The notes under the pieces are model-generated. The model ran no database searches, was not told the origin of the DNA, and saw only the letters and a program-made list of their open reading frames with translations. From Acetobacter sp. (GTDB lineage: Bacteria > Pseudomonadota > Alphaproteobacteria > Acetobacterales > Acetobacteraceae), in the NCBI RefSeq assembly GCF_022483985.1, contig NZ_JAKVME010000001.1, positions 1,178,001-1,242,000 on the forward strand: a stretch of 64,000 bases of DNA, written 5' to 3'. The position numbers and the translations under genes were made by a program. This document shows, piece after piece, positions 21,189-32,022 of this stretch; positions within the stretch are counted from its first letter, which is position 1, and each line of letters begins with the position of its first letter.

Positions 21189-22841
21189 ATGCTGCAATCA
21201 GTGACGGTCAACTTCAGCGAGACTGGAAGTTTTGATCTTGAAGTGAAGGGTATTACGCTCTTTGTCGGACCAAATAATTCAGGGAAAAGTCTACTCCTAC
21301 GTGAGATCGAAACGATTGCGAGTACCGATACACCGCCCAATAATCTCAAGATTATTACCAATTTCGATATCGAATGGCCGGATGCGACAACCTTAGATAA
21401 GCTGATTGAAGCGGCCAGAGCAAATACGCCTTCTGGCGTCCCATCAGGACACGTCGAATTCAAGCGATTAAATCCTAATGGCAGGCGGGACGCAGAAAAT
21501 ACTCCCATCGAGCATCTGAAGAACTTTGTGAGCCAAAAAACGCAGAAAGGTTGGGTAACCAAATACCTTATTAGATGGGGAGTTATCCGTCTTGATGGTC
21601 GGTCAAGGTTTAACCTTACCAACGATCAGCAGGGCGGAGACCTCGAAAAACCGCCACAAAACGTTTTGGCTAACCTTTTTCAAGATGAAGTAGCCCGGGC
21701 GAGTGTCAGAGCACTCGTCAAAGATGCATTCAACGTCAACTTGTACGTTGATCCTACCAACCTGGGACAACTCAGAATAAAACTGGCGGATGGAGAGATT
21801 CCAACCGATGAGCAGTCTTTGAACGCCGTCGCTAGGGAGTTCTACCGTGGTGCTACGCACATCAAAGATGCCAGCGATGGTGTGCAAGCCTTTACGGGCA
21901 TTGTCGCGGCAATCCTGTCGGGAGAATACCACACGATTCTTATTGATGAACCTGAAGCCTTTCTTCACCCGCCGCTTGCGCGCAAGCTCGGCAAGAGCCT
22001 GGCGACCATAGCCTCTGAGCGTAACGGAGCGCTAATGGCCTCTACCCACAGTCCCGATTTTCTTATGGGGTGCTTACAGGCATCACAGTCAGTAAAAGTC
22101 GTGAGGCTCGAATATAGCCAAGGTAAATCACGAGCAAAGTCGATTGATCCAGAGAGTTTGAAAACCTTCCTTAATCGACCGCTGATGAGGAGCGCCAACG
22201 TCATATCTGGGCTCTTTCACGACGGCGTTATAGTCACGGAGTCCGACAACGACCGCGCTTTTTATAGTGAGATATTCAATCGCTTGGCCGATGGCAAACC
22301 GGATTACCCATCCATTCTCTTCATAAATGCACAGAATAAACAGACCATTCAGGAAATCATCGGTCCACTGAGAGAATTTGGTGTTCCTGCAGCGGCAATA
22401 ACAGATATTGATATCGTGAAAGACGGTGGCAATACTTGGACAAATTGGCTAAAGGCCGTAAAGCTTCCAAAAGCTTCATATACGAGCTTCGGACAACAAC
22501 GATCCTCAGTCAACAACGCGCTACAAAGCACGGGAAGAAACATGAAGATCGATGGTGGATTGGAATTGTTAGATAAAGATGATCGGCTGGCGGCCGACAT
22601 GTTTTTTGACAGCCTTGAATCCTTCGGAGTGTTTCCTGTTCGTCGAGGAGAAGTCGAGAACTGGCTTCCTCACCTGAACGTACCAGGAAAGAAGACTGAC
22701 TGGACTGTAGCCATGCTGGAACGTCTTGGGTCGGATACTAACGACATGAGTTATATCCGGCCAACTGAGGATGACGTATGGGCATTCCTCGAGAAGATTG
22801 TTGCGTGGATCAAAAACTCCGCCAGAAAAGGTATGGAGTAG
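21189..22841 (+). CDS. OLD-family ATPase with TOPRIM-like nuclease domain
   Basis: A 550-residue protein with an ABC-type ATPase head and a C-terminal TOPRIM-like domain, the make-up of OLD nucleases. Walker A is GPNNSGKS at 27-34, Walker B is ILIDEPEAFLHPP from 249, followed by the switch region STHSPDF. The TOPRIM part begins VIVTESDNDRAFY (Glu350) and has AAITDIDIVKDGG with the Asp pair at 405-407. Such proteins act as DNA nucleases in phage defence or repair. The start has an AAGGAAG site. The gene is somewhat less GC-rich than uvrD, which precedes it by 133 bases on the same strand. No other defence gene adjoins it. Confidence 0.85.
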   Translation: MLQSVTVNFSETGSFDLEVKGITLFVGPNNSGKSLLLREIETIASTDTPPNNLKIITNFDIEWPDATTLDKLIEAARANTPSGVPSGHVEFKRLNPNGRRDAENTPIEHLKNFVSQKTQKGWVTKYLIRWGVIRLDGRSRFNLTNDQQGGDLEKPPQNVLANLFQDEVARASVRALVKDAFNVNLYVDPTNLGQLRIKLADGEIPTDEQSLNAVAREFYRGATHIKDASDGVQAFTGIVAAILSGEYHTILIDEPEAFLHPPLARKLGKSLATIASERNGALMASTHSPDFLMGCLQASQSVKVVRLEYSQGKSRAKSIDPESLKTFLNRPLMRSANVISGLFHDGVIVTESDNDRAFYSEIFNRLADGKPDYPSILFINAQNKQTIQEIIGPLREFGVPAAAITDIDIVKDGGNTWTNWLKAVKLPKASYTSFGQQRSSVNNALQSTGRNMKIDGGLELLDKDDRLAADMFFDSLESFGVFPVRRGEVENWLPHLNVPGKKTDWTVAMLERLGSDTNDMSYIRPTEDDVWAFLEKIVAWIKNSARKGME

Positions 22842-22954
22842 CTGTGCGACCCTCATGTAGGCTTGCGGTAATTCTCGATGACCGGTTTCAGACGTCCCGC
22901 CTGAGCCTTTAAACGACCGAGATGAGGGGCGAAAGCAGACCTACCCCCTCCCCT

Positions 22955-25505
<2,551 letters not shown>

Positions 25506-25556
25506 GAATCTTACTCCTGCTTAATGCCTGCCTGTGATCAACCTCACGAAGAGAGA

Positions 25557-25871
25557 TCAGGCGGCCTTGATCTCGCCAATACGAACAACGGTGACCGGCT
25601 GACGGTGACCATTCTTGCGGCGGCTGTTCTGACGGCGACGCTTCTTGAAGATGATGATCTTCGCGAGGCGGTCCTGAGCGATGACCGTGGCTGTCACGGT
25701 AGCGCCGGCAACCAGCGGAGCGCCGATCGTCGTGCCTGCTTCACCGCCGACGGCGAGGACGTCGGAGAATGTGATGGTCGAACCAGCTTCAGCCTCAAGC
25801 TTCTCGATCTTGAGCACACTGTTTGGCGTAACGCGATACTGCTTACCGCCGGTGCGGATAACTGCGAACAT
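25557..25871 (-). CDS. rplU: 50S ribosomal protein L21
   Basis: A large-subunit protein that binds 23S rRNA. The ATG at 25871 starts the family N-terminus [20 protein letters not shown]; the frame is open further upstream but that part is not conserved. The C-terminal [17 protein letters not shown] is the basic rRNA-binding end. Length 104 residues, normal. First gene of the rplU-rpmA unit. Confidence 0.98.
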   Translation of the reverse strand: MFAVIRTGGKQYRVTPNSVLKIEKLEAEAGSTITFSDVLAVGGEAGTTIGAPLVAGATVTATVIAQDRLAKIIIFKKRRRQNSRRKNGHRQPVTVVRIGEIKAA

Positions 25872-26115
25872 AATGAAACTCGTCTCTTTCCGATCAATCG
25901 ACATCTCGCGGCGCTTTTCACGCAGGCGATCAGTCCAGTCGCTTTTTTTCGTTGACCACTTTTGCGCAGTCTGCCCCACCTTATGGCGGTGGAGAGGGGC
26001 TTTTACGCGGGAGACGGGTTTTTCGTCAACCGAAATCAGACAGGAAAGAAATTCCCCTCTTGTGCCGGATAAAAACTTTGCCTAAAAGCGCGCTGCGAAC
26101 GCTGCAAGGCGTTAC

Positions 26116-26203
26116 GGAGAGGTGCCAGAGTGGTCGATTGGGGCGGTCTCGAAAACCGTTGTGCGGCAACGTACCGTGGGTTCGAATCCCACCTTCTCCG
26201 CCA
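26116..26203 (+). tRNA. tRNA-Ser (anticodon CGA)
   Basis: An 88-base class II tRNA with acceptor stem GGAGAGG paired with CTTCTCC (one G-U pair), anticodon loop CTCGAAA (anticodon CGA, reads UCG), a long variable arm, T-loop GGTTCGAATCC and an encoded CCA end. It lies in front of the low-GC glycosyltransferase island. Confidence 0.96.
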
Positions 26204-26323
26204 GAAATTCCAGATTTTCTCAATAAATCACGAGTATAGCTGCCGCCCCTACCAGTTAAAGGCAGAGCATACGTGCCAGCCAGAGGTGGGCCCGTCCGTT
26301 CGGACAGCCGCCCACACCGGGCA

Positions 26324-26369
26324 GCTTCACTAACCGGCACTGAAGGCAGTGTGTGGGAATTAGTGAAGC
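26324..26369. repeat. nested inverted repeat in the island
   Basis: Outer arms GCTTCACTAA (26324-26333) and TTAGTGAAGC (26360-26369) enclose a second hairpin CACTG-AAGG-CAGTG (26338-26351). It could be a transcript end for the glycosyltransferase or part of a phage or att region. No T-run follows either arm closely. Confidence 0.45.
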
Positions 26370-26383
26370 ATGGCTCAGTGGTT

Positions 26384-27520
26384 TCATCTTTTCAAAAGAT
26401 TTTTAATCTTATCCTTTATTGCAGGAGGGAAACACACCCGAAATATAATACGCCCAAGTAAAATGATCCATTGCGAAGACGGCAAAAGATATAAAGCAGT
26501 TTTGATGCGCCCCGCTGCAACCATACGTAAAGCAGCGGACATTATCGCCTCTTGGAAAGCAGCGTAACCCGGTCGTTCTTTAATGATAAGGTCTTTAACT
26601 TTGGCGTCTAAAATAAATCTAATGTCTGAAAGATCGGCTTCATATGGGCGGTAGTAACAAAGCGCCAAAAGCTTGGCGGAAACCGCAGATCGTAGCCAAA
26701 TGAGTTCTGCTTCGGTGAGATGTTTCTTGGCCGCCTCAACCATTTGGTTCAACGAAACAGATGAGTTAATGCGGCATAACAGGCTGGTTGAAAAATCGAT
26801 GTCGGGACGTTTGGTAGCGCGACGTTGTTCTGATATTGCAGCCAACTGAGACCAGATAGCGAGACAGCGTCCTTTAATGATGGATTGACTGGATATACTA
26901 TCGGCATGAACACGATAATCGCCTAATGGTTCAGGGAGTATGTGCATTAGTCCAATGCTATTGAGCCGCCACATTAGATCAGCATCTTCAGCGACTGCCA
27001 AATTGCGGTAGCCTCCAACATCCAGAAATGCAGATTTTCTTATCATCATAAATGGCTGCATAATGTAAGGCTCAATTGCCGGTAACGACCAGCAATTCAC
27101 CAAAGCCATATCCTTCACTTTAGTTATAAACCCTGTTGGTATGTCATTTTCATCTATGTGGCGTGCAACAGAACTTACAGCTACGCAGTCTGGATTCGCT
27201 TTCAGGTAGGCTAGCTGCTTCTCAAATCTCTCAGGATAGGAGATATCGTCGCCATCGTGTCGCGCGATGAATGGTGCAGAACAGTATTTCAAGCCGTAGT
27301 TTAGAGCTGCAACGATTCCTGCGTTATCCTGCCGACAATACCGGATGCGTGCATCATTTATAGCAAACTGCTTTACGATCTCGCCAGTCTTGTCAGACGA
27401 TCCATCATCAACGATGATAAGATTATAGTCCGAAAACGTCTGCTTTTTTATGCTTATTAGCGTATCTGCGATGTAGCTCTCGCAGTTAAAGACAGACATA
27501 AGAACATCTATTTTTGGCAT
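26384..27520 (-). CDS. family 2 glycosyltransferase
   Basis: A 378-residue GT-A fold glycosyltransferase for surface polysaccharide. The N-terminal domain is clear: IDVLMSVFNCESYIADTLIS, LIIVDDGSSDKT (nucleotide-binding Asp at 38-39) and ARHDGDDISYPERFEKQL with the metal-binding DxD at 89-91. The donor and acceptor are not predictable. The C-terminal 150 residues are less conserved and have one hydrophobic segment. Lower in GC than its neighbours and isolated between two tRNA genes, so probably cargo of an acquired element. Confidence 0.88.
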   Translation of the reverse strand: MPKIDVLMSVFNCESYIADTLISIKKQTFSDYNLIIVDDGSSDKTGEIVKQFAINDARIRYCRQDNAGIVAALNYGLKYCSAPFIARHDGDDISYPERFEKQLAYLKANPDCVAVSSVARHIDENDIPTGFITKVKDMALVNCWSLPAIEPYIMQPFMMIRKSAFLDVGGYRNLAVAEDADLMWRLNSIGLMHILPEPLGDYRVHADSISSQSIIKGRCLAIWSQLAAISEQRRATKRPDIDFSTSLLCRINSSVSLNQMVEAAKKHLTEAELIWLRSAVSAKLLALCYYRPYEADLSDIRFILDAKVKDLIIKERPGYAAFQEAIMSAALRMVAAGRIKTALYLLPSSQWIILLGRIIFRVCFPPAIKDKIKNLLKR

Positions 27521-27571
27521 ACCTTAATCTCTATATTTATAGGCAAGGTTAATGGTCGCCTCTTTTTTGCA

Positions 27572-27601
27572 CAAGCCGCCCTACACCGGGCGGCTTTTTT
27601 A
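27572..27601 (+). terminator. Rho-independent terminator inside the island
   Basis: AGCCGCCC and GGGCGGCT flank the loop TACACC and are followed by TTTTTTA on the forward strand: a strong forward terminator. No intact forward gene lies directly upstream, which fits a remnant whose gene has been deleted. Confidence 0.8.
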
Positions 27602-27614
27602 TTGGAGCCAGGCA

Positions 27615-27722
27615 ATGGACCCGACACCACCCACACACCCTGCCATCCAGATCACCAAGGCTGGCGGCACCCTCGTCACGGTGCTGACGCAGTTACCAGA
27701 AAACCCTACTCATCATGGGTAG
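27615..27722 (+). CDS. short phage-like open frame, likely remnant
   Basis: A 35-codon frame (starts MDPTPPTHPAIQITKAGG, ends PENPTHHG) with GGAG upstream. It runs directly into the region of the recombinase remnant. Its family is not recognised; it may be the truncated start of a phage gene. Confidence 0.3.
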   Translation: MDPTPPTHPAIQITKAGGTLVTVLTQLPENPTHHG

Positions 27723-27871
27723 GATATGGACTGATCGGCCTCGGCATTGTCAGGCTGGTCGCAACACAGATACCAGCCATCACGGGGCACAAAACACTGT
27801 CGGAAGTGAGTCATTACACGCGCGCCGCATCACAACAGAAGGTGGCCGAAACCAGCGTGAAAAAATTGCGC
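27722..27871 (+). pseudogene. tyrosine recombinase (integrase) C-terminal remnant
   Basis: About 50 codons reading YGLIGLGIVRLVATQIPAI, then TGHKTLSEVSHYTRAA and SQQKVAETSVKKL. The IPAITGHKTLSEVSHYTRAA stretch matches the last part of phage integrases: the conserved G-H pair and the catalytic tyrosine. The catalytic core upstream is missing. The remnant ends 75 bases before the 3' end of tRNA-Ser(UGA), a usual place for an integrase gene. Confidence 0.75.
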
Positions 27872-27946
27872 TGGTTATCTAAGTCTGTTTTTGGATTGTC
27901 TAAGTACTGATTTGTTTGGCAATTATCTGCGGGTTTCGCATTATTT

Positions 27947-28036
27947 TGGCGGATGGGGTGGGATTCGAACCCACGGAACGCTTGCACGTTCGCCGGTTTT
28001 CAAGACCGGTGCCTTCAACCGCTCGGCCACCCATCC
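27947..28036 (-). tRNA. tRNA-Ser (anticodon UGA)
   Basis: A 90-base class II tRNA on the reverse strand. Acceptor stem GGATGGG pairs with CCCATCC, the anticodon loop is CTTGAAA (anticodon UGA, reads UCA), there is a long variable arm, and CCA is encoded. Its 3' end points towards the integrase remnant. Confidence 0.96.
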
Positions 28037-28248
28037 AAGGAAGAAACGCCATACGGTGACGGGCTTATGCGACAAAAACCCGTCAGACGCAATAACCTGA
28101 TCAGAGGCTCATTATGTCGCGTGAGCCCTGATCTTTTTCGCCGGAAAAGACTTCACTTAGCCGACAGGAAAAGCTCGATAGCCTCGCACCCCATATCCAC
28201 ATCATTAGGTGTGAGTATCAACGGGCTGTGTATCTGTCCCTACCTTGA

Positions 28249-29307
28249 TCAGAACTTGGCGGAAACATTCAGCGAGCCATAGTTGAACAGGCCAGAGCGG
28301 GCCGTCGTGAATTCCTGCGTCTGCCAGACCTGACTGTAAGAAACTCTCAGGCCGTAGAACATGACGGCCACGCCAGCGTGAATTTCCCCAACATCCCACT
28401 TCTTGTTCACATGCGGCGAGTTCTTCCGGAGCGTGTTGCCTTCCAGAGTCGCGTCATAGGCAACGGCATTGCCCGTCACCCCACCGAAGAAATACCACGC
28501 GACGGGACGGGTCTGCTTGTAGGCATCCGTGCCGTCAGTCCCCGCGCCGATCGTCGGAACACCAAAATCACTGTCGAGTCCCTGACCAAAGCGGAACGTG
28601 TCACCAATGGTGCCTGCAATGCGATAGTCACCGATACGAGCCGCGGCAGACGGCAGCATGTCGAAGGACAGTCCATTGGGACCACCGATCGTCCCCAGAG
28701 GAAGTCGCCAGATCCGCCCCATCTGAACCTGAAAGATGGGCTGGTTGGCGAGCTGGTGATGCCACCCCTGATTCTTGGTGTCACCGATCGCGCTATGGAA
28801 CCCGTTCTGTAACTGCCGTCCCAGACCGCCTGGCCCCATGATGCCGAACTGGATGCCGAACACACTGCGCGAAAGGTCAGTGTCGTTGATCATGTTGATC
28901 GTGCCCAGCAGCAGTCCGGCATAGGGCCGGTCACGTGGCGACGGGTTGGGGGTCTGCGTGTTGCTCGGCGTAAAAATGAGCTGCTGAACGCCCAGACTCA
29001 TGCGCTGCATGCCCTCGCCCAGAATGGCCCTGTTAATCGTGGCGAACGGACCGGGCAGATTGTCTGTGCCGGATGTCCAGTTTAACCGCAGCCCACTGGT
29101 GTAATACTGATCCGACGTCCCTTTCAGGGTCGTGACGGCATCATTTTCGCCCTGTAGCGTCCATGTACCCTGCTTGTCCTGAAGCGGCGCCGCATGGGCG
29201 CGGGAGACACCTGATACACCCAGAGCTGTCCCTATCAGAAGCGCCAGAGGCTTCCGGAGAGAAAGACGGCGAGCTGGACAAGAGAGCATATTTCCGATTC
29301 TCCGCAT
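28249..29307 (-). CDS. LpxR-like outer-membrane lipid A deacylase (DUF2219)
   Basis: A 352-residue outer-membrane beta-barrel protein of the LpxR family, which in enteric bacteria removes the 3'-acyloxyacyl chain of lipid A. There is a signal peptide ending near AHAAP. The catalytic Asn-Asp is in LQGENDAV, then SDQYYTSGLRLNW, RDRPYAGLLLG, and the His region NQGWHHQLANQP. The C-terminus ends in a phenylalanine, as expected for barrel assembly. Alternating hydrophobic strands continue to the end. Activity in this organism is inferred from the family. Confidence 0.85.
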   Translation of the reverse strand: MRRIGNMLSCPARRLSLRKPLALLIGTALGVSGVSRAHAAPLQDKQGTWTLQGENDAVTTLKGTSDQYYTSGLRLNWTSGTDNLPGPFATINRAILGEGMQRMSLGVQQLIFTPSNTQTPNPSPRDRPYAGLLLGTINMINDTDLSRSVFGIQFGIMGPGGLGRQLQNGFHSAIGDTKNQGWHHQLANQPIFQVQMGRIWRLPLGTIGGPNGLSFDMLPSAAARIGDYRIAGTIGDTFRFGQGLDSDFGVPTIGAGTDGTDAYKQTRPVAWYFFGGVTGNAVAYDATLEGNTLRKNSPHVNKKWDVGEIHAGVAVMFYGLRVSYSQVWQTQEFTTARSGLFNYGSLNVSAKF

Positions 29308-29718
29308 GACCGCTCATCGCAAACGGTATGGTTGGGTGTTCTTCTCCGTATGTGCCGTTAAAAAAGTCAATACAAAAGCCCTTTCGACTATTTTGCCTCC
29401 CTAAACTCACGTTTTCGTGTTTGTCCGGGAGCGGAACAGGAGCGTTTTTCCGGCTTCAGAGCCCCGAAAAAGCCATCGTTGCAAGAAATTCATCCCGAGG
29501 AAGGGTAAATTCGCAAAAAGGCAGTAGCGTTCGCCTCTGTCCTTATGCTTTTCTTCTTCCTGTCCAGATCGTCTCACGACGGTATGGGCGCCGGACCCAG
29601 GATGAGACATCGTACATCAAAGCAGAGCACCGTATCTGGGGCGCTGTTTCTCCCGACCCGGTTTTATTCACAGGGCGATTCAAAAAATTTCGCCAGTCAG
29701 ACCTCGGGATCAAGACCG
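29308..29718. other. spacer and long leader before the cold-shock gene
   Basis: About 410 bases between divergent genes. A forward open frame covers its second half but has no family resemblance until the cold-shock protein begins. The segment before 29719 probably is the long 5' untranslated leader common for cold-shock mRNAs; no specific structure was proven. Confidence 0.45.
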
Positions 29719-30441
29719 TTGAGAAGTAACAGGACCGACCGCAGCTCCCGCTCCCCCCGCCGCGGCGGATTTGACGATGATTTCATGGCTGCACCGTCGC
29801 CATATGATCGTGGAAACTCATCCCCTTTCGGTGGTGGTGACCGCGGTGGCAACAGTGGTGGTTATGGGGCGCCCCGTCGGGCAGCAGGGCCGCAGGTAAT
29901 CGCATCCGGACCGGAAATTGAAGCCACCGTAAAGTGGTTCAACGGCGAAAAAGGCTTCGGCTTTGTCGAACTCGCCGATGGCTCGGGTGACGTATTCCTC
30001 CACGCCAACGCACTTTCGCAGGCTGGTCATGACAGTGTCAGCCCCGGCGCCACGCTCCAAGTCCGCATCGGACAGGGTCCGAAAGGCCGTCAGGTTGCTG
30101 AAGTGATTTCGGTTGACGAAAGCACAGCTCAGCCGGAGCGTCCGCGTCAGGCCGGTGGTTTCGGCGCACCGCGTCAGTCGGGTGGCTTCGGTGGTGGTCG
30201 CTCCCCGCGTCCGGCTCCTGACCTGTCAAACGCTGAGGACATCCGCGGCATCGTGAAGTGGTACAACGCCACCAAGGGCTTCGGCTTCATCACACCGGAA
30301 AGCGGCGGCAAGGACATTTTCGTTCACGCTTCCGCACTGGAGCGCTCAGGCGTCCAGACGCTGAACGAAGGTCAGAGCACCAACGTAAAGGTCGTTCAGG
30401 GCCAGAAAGGTCCAGAGGCTGCTGAAGTCTCTTTTGACTGA
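29719..30441 (+). CDS. two-domain cold-shock protein
   Basis: An RNA/DNA-binding protein with two cold-shock domains. The N-terminal third is rich in Gly, Arg and Ser (RSSRSPRRGGFDDDF) and likely disordered. Domain 1 has TVKWFNGEKGFGFVELADG and DVFLHANAL; domain 2 has IVKWYNATKGFGFITPESG and DIFVHASAL, each with the aromatic RNP motifs. Double-domain forms are usual in Alphaproteobacteria. The start is uncertain: a TTG at 29719 gives 240 residues and an ATG at 29785 gives 218; the longer frame upstream looks noncoding. Confidence 0.88.
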   Translation: MRSNRTDRSSRSPRRGGFDDDFMAAPSPYDRGNSSPFGGGDRGGNSGGYGAPRRAAGPQVIASGPEIEATVKWFNGEKGFGFVELADGSGDVFLHANALSQAGHDSVSPGATLQVRIGQGPKGRQVAEVISVDESTAQPERPRQAGGFGAPRQSGGFGGGRSPRPAPDLSNAEDIRGIVKWYNATKGFGFITPESGGKDIFVHASALERSGVQTLNEGQSTNVKVVQGQKGPEAAEVSFD

Positions 30442-30483
30442 TCCCGAACGGAACGACGCCTGTGAAAACAGGCGTCTCTCCAT

Positions 30484-30522
30484 AAAAATACCGCCGCCTC
30501 AGTGAGGTCGGCGGTATTTTTA
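30484..30522. terminator. bidirectional terminator between cold-shock gene and smpB
   Basis: AATACCGCCG (30487-30496) and CGGCGGTATT (30509-30518) with an inner CCTCA/TGAGG stem, flanked by A-run and T-run. It can end transcripts of both convergent genes. Confidence 0.85.
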
Positions 30523-30557
30523 TATTCAGAACAGAAACTGTCTCAAAGACACAAAAA

Positions 30558-31052
30558 TCAGTAGTCGCGTCCCTTGTTCCGCATGAGCCGCGCCTTGTCG
30601 CGCTGCCAGTCACGCTCCGCAATGGCGTGACGTTTATCTTCTTTCTTCCGCCCCTGCCCGATCCCCAGCGTGATCTTGGCCAGCCCCCGGGCGTTGAAGT
30701 GGATATCCAGCGGCACCAGACTGATACCATCCCGGGCCACTTCGCCCAGAAGACGATCGACCTGTTTGGCGTGCAACAGAAGCTTACGTGGGGCACGCGA
30801 GTCGAAACGCGACAGTACCCCTCCCTGATACTCCGGGATATAGCTGTTGAAGAGCCAGATTTCTCCGTTGCGCTCGCCAGCATAGGCTTCCGTGATCGTC
30901 GCACGACCGAACCTCAGGCTCTTCACCTCCGGTCCTTTCAGAACGATCCCGGCTTCAACCGTATCGATGATCGTGTAGTTGAAGCGACCTTTTTTGTTCT
31001 GCGCCGCAATACCGTGCGAAATCAGACCCGACTTCTTTGCTGCCTTCGCCAT
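30558..31052 (-). CDS. smpB: SsrA-binding protein SmpB
   Basis: Binds tmRNA and delivers it to stalled ribosomes for trans-translation. The 164-residue protein has NKKGRFNYTIIDTVEAGIVL, GPEVKSLRFGRATITEAYA, and the basic C-terminal tail DKRHAIAERDWQRDKARL that reads the empty mRNA channel. It starts two bases after the dapA stop, so the two are cotranscribed, a conserved order in Alphaproteobacteria. Confidence 0.97.
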   Translation of the reverse strand: MAKAAKKSGLISHGIAAQNKKGRFNYTIIDTVEAGIVLKGPEVKSLRFGRATITEAYAGERNGEIWLFNSYIPEYQGGVLSRFDSRAPRKLLLHAKQVDRLLGEVARDGISLVPLDIHFNARGLAKITLGIGQGRKKEDKRHAIAERDWQRDKARLMRNKGRDY

Positions 31053-31054
31053 GA

Positions 31055-31948
31055 TCAGCCCAGCAGCCCGGCTTCCGTCAGAGCCGCCCGGACCGTGGCA
31101 CGCGTCTCATCCGAAACCGGGACAATCGGCAGGCGACATGTCTCGCCAGCCAACCCGAGCAGGGAAGCGGCGTATTTGACCGGGCCCGGGCTCGTCTCAC
31201 AGAACATCGCATCGTGAACCGGCAACAGGCGATCCTGAAGCGCCATAGCCTCTTTCACCTGCCCTTCCCGCCACAGACTCTGAACTCTGGAACAGAGAGC
31301 AGGCGCGATATTGGACGACACGCTGATGCAGCCATCACCACCGGCGGCAAGGAAGGACACAGCCGTACCATCTTCACCGGACAACTGATTGAAATGCCTG
31401 TTCGTCACGGCACGACGCACCTGAAGCGGACGCAGCAGATTGGCCGTCGCGTCTTTCACCCCAACGATATTGCCGTGAGCCGCCAGACGCGCTGTCGTTT
31501 CGACGGAGATATCCACCACGGAACGACCGGGGATATTGTAAAGCACAACCGGAATTTTGATCGCATCGGCAACCGCCGCAAAATGCCGGTAGAGACCTTC
31601 CTGTGTCGGCTTGTTGTAATACGGCGAAACGACAAGAACCGCAGACGCACCGGCAGATTCCGCGTGCTTCGCCAGATCGACCGCTTCCGCCGTGCTGTTG
31701 GAGCCCGCGCCTGCGATGACGGGCACACGGCCTGCCGACACATGCACCGTCCGCTCGACGATTGTGTGATGCTCCTCATGGGAAAGGGTCGGGCTCTCAC
31801 CAGTCGTGCCCACAGGCACCAGACCGGAAATTCCCTCCGCAATCTGCCATTCGACAAGCCGGTCAAAGGCCGGAAGGTCGAGCGAGCCATCGCGATTCAT
31901 CGGTGTGATGAGGGCCGTGATCGCCCCCGTGAACATGGCTTCGGTCAT
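31055..31948 (-). CDS. dapA: 4-hydroxy-tetrahydrodipicolinate synthase
   Basis: Condenses pyruvate with aspartate semialdehyde in lysine and diaminopimelate synthesis. A TIM-barrel protein of 297 residues: FTGAITALITPMNRDGSLD, GLVPVGTTGESPTLSHEEH, the Tyr in VVLYNIPGRSVVDIS and the Schiff-base lysine in IVGVKDATANL. ATG at 31948; a second in-frame ATG four codons later is possible. Followed directly by smpB. Confidence 0.96.
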   Translation of the reverse strand: MTEAMFTGAITALITPMNRDGSLDLPAFDRLVEWQIAEGISGLVPVGTTGESPTLSHEEHHTIVERTVHVSAGRVPVIAGAGSNSTAEAVDLAKHAESAGASAVLVVSPYYNKPTQEGLYRHFAAVADAIKIPVVLYNIPGRSVVDISVETTARLAAHGNIVGVKDATANLLRPLQVRRAVTNRHFNQLSGEDGTAVSFLAAGGDGCISVSSNIAPALCSRVQSLWREGQVKEAMALQDRLLPVHDAMFCETSPGPVKYAASLLGLAGETCRLPIVPVSDETRATVRAALTEAGLLG

Positions 31949-32022
31949 TGGCTTTTCTTCTTGTCGTCCGACGCTGCAAAACTCAGGTGTGGCGGTCGGT
32001 ATGCCACGAATGATGGAAACTG

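Larger units (their letters stand above)
26204..27946. mobile_element. decayed genomic island between two tRNA-Ser genes
   Basis: This 1.7-kb stretch lies between tRNA-Ser(CGA) on the forward strand and tRNA-Ser(UGA) on the reverse strand. It holds a low-GC glycosyltransferase, a forward terminator, a 35-codon phage-like open frame and the C-terminal part of a tyrosine recombinase that ends near the 3' end of tRNA-Ser(UGA). This is the layout left by an element inserted at a tRNA 3' end. No second copy of the tRNA end was found, so the left boundary is not defined. Confidence 0.55.

Noticed and set aside
18833..22841. UvrD helicase followed by an OLD nuclease as a Gabija-type defence system
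   Set aside because: Gabija has the OLD-like GajA first and a short helicase GajB after it. Here the helicase comes first, is a full-length 740-residue UvrD with the Tudor-like tail, and is clearly the housekeeping enzyme.
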